Shown here one piece after another: positions 7,038 through 10,497 of a stretch of DNA of 10,497 nt. Each line of letters starts with the position of its first letter. The first letter of the stretch is position 1. The notes beneath the pieces were generated by a model that was given only the letters and a program-made list of their open reading frames with translations, made no database searches and was not told the DNA's origin. Source of the DNA: Candidatus Phytoplasma phoenicium (GTDB lineage Bacteria > Bacillota_I > Bacilli_A > Acholeplasmatales > Acholeplasmataceae); assembly GCF_001189415.1 (NCBI RefSeq), contig NZ_JPSQ01000009.1, positions 1-10,497 of the forward strand, written 5' to 3'. The position numbers and the translations under genes were made by a program.

Positions 7038-7199
7038 TTTCTTTTTCTTTCTTTTTATAAATAAAAATAAATTTATAATCCATTATATAATGAATTAAAA
7101 ATAAATATTTATAAAACTTAGCATATTTTATATAATCAAAAAAACTAATTAAAAAATATCTCAAAAATTTTAGGTCTTTCTTTTTGATTAATAATACTC

Positions 7200-7235
7200 A
7201 TATTATTATATAATATAATATATAATATTAATAAA
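7200..7235. repeat. Low-complexity TA-rich simple sequence
   Basis: About 35 bases are composed only of A and T, built from irregular TAT/ATAAT units. It has no unit structure regular enough to count as a tandem array and no spacer pattern. It probably reflects mutational drift in non-coding DNA, though such easily melted DNA could contribute promoter -10 elements. Confidence 0.5.
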
Positions 7236-7344
7236 ATATCTAGCTTATATTTATTAGATAAATTTCTTTTTTGATGATCATTTTTTAATTAAATTTACAA
7301 AAATAAGTTGCAAAAAATAAAAATCAAAAAATTTCTAATAGTTC

Positions 7345-7360
7345 ACAAAATATATTTTGT
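7345..7360. repeat. Perfect 16-base palindrome ACAAAATATATTTTGT
   Basis: The sequence is its own reverse complement over 16 bases and ends one base before the ATG at 7362. A palindrome of this size can be a regulator binding site, but in nearly pure A/T DNA one is also expected by chance fairly often. No second copy was noticed near another gene. Confidence 0.4.
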
Positions 7361-7361
7361 T

Positions 7362-7508
7362 ATGAAAGTGTTAATATCTTTTTATCAAACAAATAATTTT
7401 ACCCCAAATATGGATTATATTTTTTTGTGTCATTATTTAGAAGATTGCTTAAATATTTCTTCAATATACTCATTTTTACAAAATGAAGGAAAATGTATTC
7501 TTTATTAA
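7362..7508 (+). pseudogene. Doubtful short reading frame, possible gene remnant
   Basis: A 48-codon frame from ATG 7362 to TAA, extendable to a TTG at 7308. The product (MKVLISFYQTNNF...) is not recognised. No ribosome binding site precedes the ATG; a 16-base palindrome sits there instead. The composition is not the pure Lys/Asn/Ile/Phe of random AT-rich translation: it has three Cys, Met, Pro, Gly, His and Glu residues, so it could be a fragment of a former gene. It is the only plus-strand frame in this part of the window. It could equally be noise. Confidence 0.15.
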
Positions 7509-7626
7509 TTCTTTTTTAAAAAAAATCATATTCAATTGCAAGTCATTTTTTGATATTAATTTAATTTCTTAGTATTTCTTTTTTTATATATTTTTATATC
7601 CTTCGTTAGCTTTATTAAAAATTTTG

Positions 7627-7641
7627 TTTTTTTTTTTTTTT
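7627..7641. repeat. Homopolymer run of 15 T
   Basis: An uninterrupted run of 15 T in non-coding DNA between proS and the doubtful short frame. Such runs change length by slippage; if it lies in a promoter or leader it could vary expression, but no gene is placed to be controlled by it with confidence. Confidence 0.6.
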
Positions 7642-7713
7642 AAAAATTTGAAAAAAATTATCCATGTTTTTCAATTTTTTTATTTTATTTTTAGATTATA
7701 ATTCACGATTATA

Positions 7714-7736
7714 TAAAAAAATAAAAGATTTTTATT
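7714..7736 (-). terminator. Likely intrinsic terminator of proS
   Basis: On the minus strand AATAAAA (7730-7736), loop ATC (7727-7729) and TTTTATT (7720-7726) form a perfect 7-bp stem, followed directly by more T (down to 7715). It starts 18 bases after the proS stop. The stem is all A-T, so it is weak in isolation, but its position and T tail fit a terminator for the metK-proS transcript. Confidence 0.42.
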
Positions 7737-7753
7737 CAAAAAAAACAAATGTT

Positions 7754-9181
7754 TTAATATGATCTAGCGAATAAAATAGTTTGATTAGCTTTTTTATTTG
7801 TCACAGGACAAATTTTTGTAATTAATTTTTCTTTTAAAATAATTCTTGCTGTAGCTCTTGTTTCTTTTTTGATAATCATTTCAGCTTCATTTGCATGAAC
7901 ACTCATTTTGATATATCCTTTTTTTTGTTGTAAATATTGTTTAAATTCTTCATAATTATAAGCAGTGTGTATATTTTGATTTAAATTTTGTAAAGCTTTT
8001 TGAAACATATCTTGATTGATTTTTTTTAATAAAAAAGGAATGTTTGTGATTACTTCTTGTTCTTTTAAAATTATTTTTTGAAAATTATGGCGAATAAAAA
8101 CAATGACTTGTTGTTGCACTAAATCTCTTAATCCAATTTCAATTCTAAGAGGTACTCCTTTTAATTCATAATGACTAAATTTCCAACCTACATGTTTATC
8201 TTGTAAGTCTAAAAACACACGATATTTATTTTTTAATTTTTGATAATATTGTTGTGCTTTTTCTAAAATATCTTGATTTTTATTTTGTATTGGGATAATG
8301 ACGATTTGAATCGGTGCTAAATAAGGAGGTAAATTTAATCCTTCATCATCTCCATGAATCATAATCACAGCACCTATTAATCTTGTAGAAATCCCCCAAG
8401 AAGTTTGATGAGCAAATTTTTTTTGTAAATTATCATCTTGAAATTGAATATCAAAAGATTCAGAAAAATTTGTTCCTAAATAATGAGATGTTCCTGATTG
8501 TAAAGCTTGACCATCATACATCAAAGCTTCAATAGAATAAGTTATTTGGGCGCCTTTAAATTTTTCTAATTGTGTTTTTTTACCTAAAACAAAAGGTATT
8601 GCTAATAATTTTTGCCCTAATTTTTTATACAAATTAATAATATAACAGCATTCTCGCAAAGCTTCTTTTTTGTTTTCATGAACAGTATGGCCTTCTTGCC
8701 ATAAAAATTCTTTACTTCTTAAAAAAGGTTTTGTATTTTTTTCCCATCTGATCACACTACACCATTGGTTTAATAATTGAGGTAAATCACGATAAGAAGT
8801 TATTTTTTTGGCATAATATTGAGAAAATAAAACTTCTGAAGTAGGTCTCAGAATTAAATTTTCCTGTATTATTTTATCTTTTACTTTTTCTATTTTTAAA
8901 GCTTCTAAAGAAAAACCTTTAATATGTTCTTTTTCTTTTTGAAATAAATTTTCTGCAAATAATAAAGGGAAATAAACGTTTTGATGATGGCTTTTTTTTA
9001 ATTTATGATTGAGAAAAATTTGGATTCTTTCCCATAAAGAGTAACCATAAGGTAAATAAATAAAAAAACCTTTAACATCAGAATAATTAATTAATTCTGC
9101 TTTCAGACAAACATCTGTATACCATTGGCTAAAATCTTTTTCACGTCTCGTTACTTCTTTAACTAATTTTTGACGTTTCAT
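7754..9181 (-). CDS. proS: Prolyl-tRNA synthetase, short Thermus/archaeal-type
   Basis: This class II enzyme charges tRNA-Pro in the cytoplasm. It is 475 residues, matching the short ProRS type (Thermus, archaea, mycoplasmas) that lacks the editing insertion of the long bacterial form. Residues, from the chosen ATG: DFSQWYTDVCLKAEL near the N-terminus, motif 1 around NVYFPLL, RPTSE (112-116), motif 2 RWE with FLRSKEFLWQEGH, SGTSHYLG (229-236), and motif 3 HGDDEGLNLPP (276-286), then the anticodon-binding domain (APIQIVIIPI onward). The C-terminal domain ends in Tyr, as in Thermus ProRS, where the terminal carboxylate reaches the active site. The zinc-type cysteines of that domain are mostly gone. 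The ATG at 9181 has AAAGGAA 11 bases upstream; a TTG two codons earlier (9187) is only about five bases from it and less likely. It follows metK by 107 bases, probably in one transcript. Confidence 0.95.
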   Translation of the reverse strand: MKRQKLVKEVTRREKDFSQWYTDVCLKAELINYSDVKGFFIYLPYGYSLWERIQIFLNHKLKKSHHQNVYFPLLFAENLFQKEKEHIKGFSLEALKIEKVKDKIIQENLILRPTSEVLFSQYYAKKITSYRDLPQLLNQWCSVIRWEKNTKPFLRSKEFLWQEGHTVHENKKEALRECCYIINLYKKLGQKLLAIPFVLGKKTQLEKFKGAQITYSIEALMYDGQALQSGTSHYLGTNFSESFDIQFQDDNLQKKFAHQTSWGISTRLIGAVIMIHGDDEGLNLPPYLAPIQIVIIPIQNKNQDILEKAQQYYQKLKNKYRVFLDLQDKHVGWKFSHYELKGVPLRIEIGLRDLVQQQVIVFIRHNFQKIILKEQEVITNIPFLLKKINQDMFQKALQNLNQNIHTAYNYEEFKQYLQQKKGYIKMSVHANEAEMIIKKETRATARIILKEKLITKICPVTNKKANQTILFARSY

Positions 9182-9288
9182 ATTCAAAACATTCCTTTGT
9201 TCATTTACTTAAAAATAAAAAGAAAAATTAATATTTTTATTTGTTAATTGTTAAAGATTATTTTTATATTTTTAATTTATGAAAAATA

Positions 9289-10434
9289 TTATTTCATTAA
9301 TTTAGCAAATATATTTTTTTTATCTATTTTTTCCCAAGCAAATAAATTATCTTCACGACCGAAATGTCCTTCGCTAGCTGTTATAGAAAAAATTGGCTTA
9401 GTTAAATTTAAAAACTTAATTATTCCTTGTGGGCTTAAATCGAAATTTTTTTCAATAGTCGATATAATTACTTTTTCAGGAATTTTATTAGTTTGAAAAG
9501 TATTAAGATAAATTCCTAATGGTTGTGTTAAACCAATACCATAAGATATTTGTATTTCACATTTGTTACAAATACCAGAAGCTACAATGTTTTTGCTTAA
9601 ATAACGTGCCATATAAGCTCCACTACGATCTACTTTTGAAGCATCTTTGCCGCTAAAACACCCTCCGCCATGACGAATTTCACTTCCGTAACTATCTTGA
9701 ATAATTTTTCTACCTGTTAACCCTGTATCAACAGAAGGTCCACCTTGTAAAAAAGAACCAGATGGATTAATGTAAAATTTAGTTTGAAAAGTTATTAAAT
9801 TTTTAGGAATAATCGTATTAATAATATTTTCGATAATTTGTTTTTCTAGTTCTTTTAAACAAATAGATTGAGAATGTTGACAAGAAATAATAATAGAATT
9901 AATATAAAGTGGTTGGTTTTGTTCATTATAAGATATAGTCAATTGAGTTTTTCCATCAGGTCGAAGAAAAGGTAATGTTCGGTTGATACGTGTTTCTGTT
10001 AATTTTCTAGCAAGTTGACGGACTAGAACAAAATTCAAAGGTAAATAAACTGAAGTTTCATTAGTAGCATAACCGAACATCATACCTTGATCTCCAGCAC
10101 CTTTTTTTTCAACTGCTTGATTAATTTCCATTGATTGTTCATGAATTAAATTAATGATATCAACATTATTATAATCAAAACCTTCTTCTGGTTTATCATA
10201 ACCTATTTTTTTAATAGTTTTTCGAATAATTTTTTCAATGATAGTAGAACTTATTTCTTTAGTTGTTTTAATTTCACCTAAAACTATAACTTTTTGTTTA
10301 GACACCACTGTTTCAATAGCTACTTTAGCTGTAGATTCTTGTGATAAATAAGCATCTAAAAGGGCATCAGAAATTTGATCTGCAACTTTATCTGGATGTC
10401 CTTTTGTAACAGCTTCACTACTAAATTTTTTCAA
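9289..10434 (-). CDS. metK: S-adenosylmethionine synthetase (methionine adenosyltransferase)
   Basis: MetK makes S-adenosylmethionine from ATP and methionine, the methyl donor used by TrmD and other methylases. It is 381 residues, normal length. Motifs: SSEAVTKGHPDKVADQISDALLD at the N-terminus, with the ATP-contacting GHPDK at 12-16; GAGDQG (112-117); GGPSVDTGLTGRKIIQDSYG (231-250); and the phosphate-binding loop GGGCFSGKD (256-264), where the third loop residue is Cys rather than the common Ala; then SKVDRSGAYMARYLSKNIVASG. The start codon is TTG: the usual N-terminal sequence begins right there, AGGAG is nine bases upstream, and an in-frame stop (10450-10452) excludes an earlier ATG. Only 63 bases of leader are visible; no SAM riboswitch is seen in them, and no strong promoter (TTGTTG-17-TAATAA at best). 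It is probably co-transcribed with proS. Confidence 0.96.
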   Translation of the reverse strand: MKKFSSEAVTKGHPDKVADQISDALLDAYLSQESTAKVAIETVVSKQKVIVLGEIKTTKEISSTIIEKIIRKTIKKIGYDKPEEGFDYNNVDIINLIHEQSMEINQAVEKKGAGDQGMMFGYATNETSVYLPLNFVLVRQLARKLTETRINRTLPFLRPDGKTQLTISYNEQNQPLYINSIIISCQHSQSICLKELEKQIIENIINTIIPKNLITFQTKFYINPSGSFLQGGPSVDTGLTGRKIIQDSYGSEIRHGGGCFSGKDASKVDRSGAYMARYLSKNIVASGICNKCEIQISYGIGLTQPLGIYLNTFQTNKIPEKVIISTIEKNFDLSPQGIIKFLNLTKPIFSITASEGHFGREDNLFAWEKIDKKNIFAKLMK

Positions 10435-10443
10435 ATTAATTAT

Positions 10444-10448
10444 CTCCT
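10444..10448 (-). promoter_or_regulatory. Strong ribosome binding site fixing the TTG start of metK
   Basis: AGGAG on the minus strand, nine bases before TTG at 10434. This spacing is ideal and there is no ATG in frame between the upstream stop and the conserved N-terminus, so the site decides the start of metK. Confidence 0.8.
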
Positions 10449-10497
10449 GTTATGTTGTTTGAAATTTATTATCATTTATAAAGAAATTCAACAAATT

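Larger units (their letters stand above)
7038..7753. other. AT-rich intergenic region without a convincing gene
   Basis: This is 716 bases between the unknown membrane gene and the end of proS. It contains an AT-only simple-sequence tract (about 7200-7235), a short plus-strand reading frame of doubtful status (7362-7508), a 16-base palindrome (7345-7360), a run of 15 T (7627-7641) and a small hairpin just after proS (7714-7736). No tRNA, rRNA or recognisable regulatory RNA was seen. The promoter of the 6597-7037 gene should lie in the left part, but no good -35/-10 pair stands out. The region may hold the decayed remains of a lost gene. Confidence 0.6.

Noticed and set aside
7200..7235. AT repeat tract as a CRISPR array or replication origin
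   Set aside because: There are no regular repeats with unique spacers, and no DnaA-box cluster or origin-linked gene nearby; it is simple sequence.
9248..9496. Plus-strand reading frame of 82 codons opposite the end of metK
   Set aside because: Most of it is the complement of the conserved MetK C-terminus; it has no ribosome binding site of note and no recognisable product.
10435..10497. SAM riboswitch upstream of metK
   Set aside because: Only 63 bases are visible and they show no paired stems or conserved core; the control region could lie beyond the window.
1..10497. Mycoplasma-type code with TGA as tryptophan
   Set aside because: The tryptophan codons checked in these proteins are TGG and no in-frame TGA occurs in the conserved genes.

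Overview
The window is extremely AT-rich, with long A and T runs between genes. It carries a compact set of housekeeping genes. Tryptophan is encoded by TGG throughout, no TGA occurs inside a convincing reading frame, and the complete genes I checked end in TAA. Extreme AT content, the standard code and a pared-down ribosomal-protein/tRNA-modification cluster point to the Acholeplasmatales, most likely a phytoplasma ('Candidatus Phytoplasma'). They argue against Mycoplasma and Spiroplasma, where TGA reads as Trp. The genus is an inference; there is no rRNA or tRNA marker here.

Left part, plus strand: tldD and pmbA (tldE) overlap by 11 bases and encode the two halves of a TldD/TldE metallopeptidase. 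They converge on a minus-strand operon, and the gap between the two units (2789-3035) holds a perfect 13-bp AT-rich hairpin that can serve as a terminator for both directions.

Middle part, minus strand, in order of transcription: rpsP, trmD, rplS, tyrS, sufU. A perfect consensus sigma-A promoter (TTGACA, 17 bases, TATAAT) sits about 80 bases upstream of rpsP. The rimM gene usually found between rpsP and trmD is missing from this locus. The operon combines translation (S16, L19, tyrosyl-tRNA synthetase), tRNA modification (m1G37) and Fe-S cluster assembly (SufU). A separate 146-residue protein of unknown function with one N-terminal membrane segment lies upstream of the promoter on the same strand.

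Right part, minus strand: metK (S-adenosylmethionine synthetase, TTG start behind a strong AGGAG) followed by proS (prolyl-tRNA synthetase of the short, Thermus-like type). TrmD uses the methyl donor made by MetK, so the two are linked in function although not in one operon. A 716-base stretch (7038-7753) between proS and the unknown gene has no convincing gene.

No mobile element, CRISPR array, prophage or obviously new system is visible. The most unusual signals are substitutions at normally conserved enzyme positions: TIGH for HIGH in TyrRS, CGE for CGD in SufU, YGGD for YGGG in TrmD and a degraded zinc site in ProRS.
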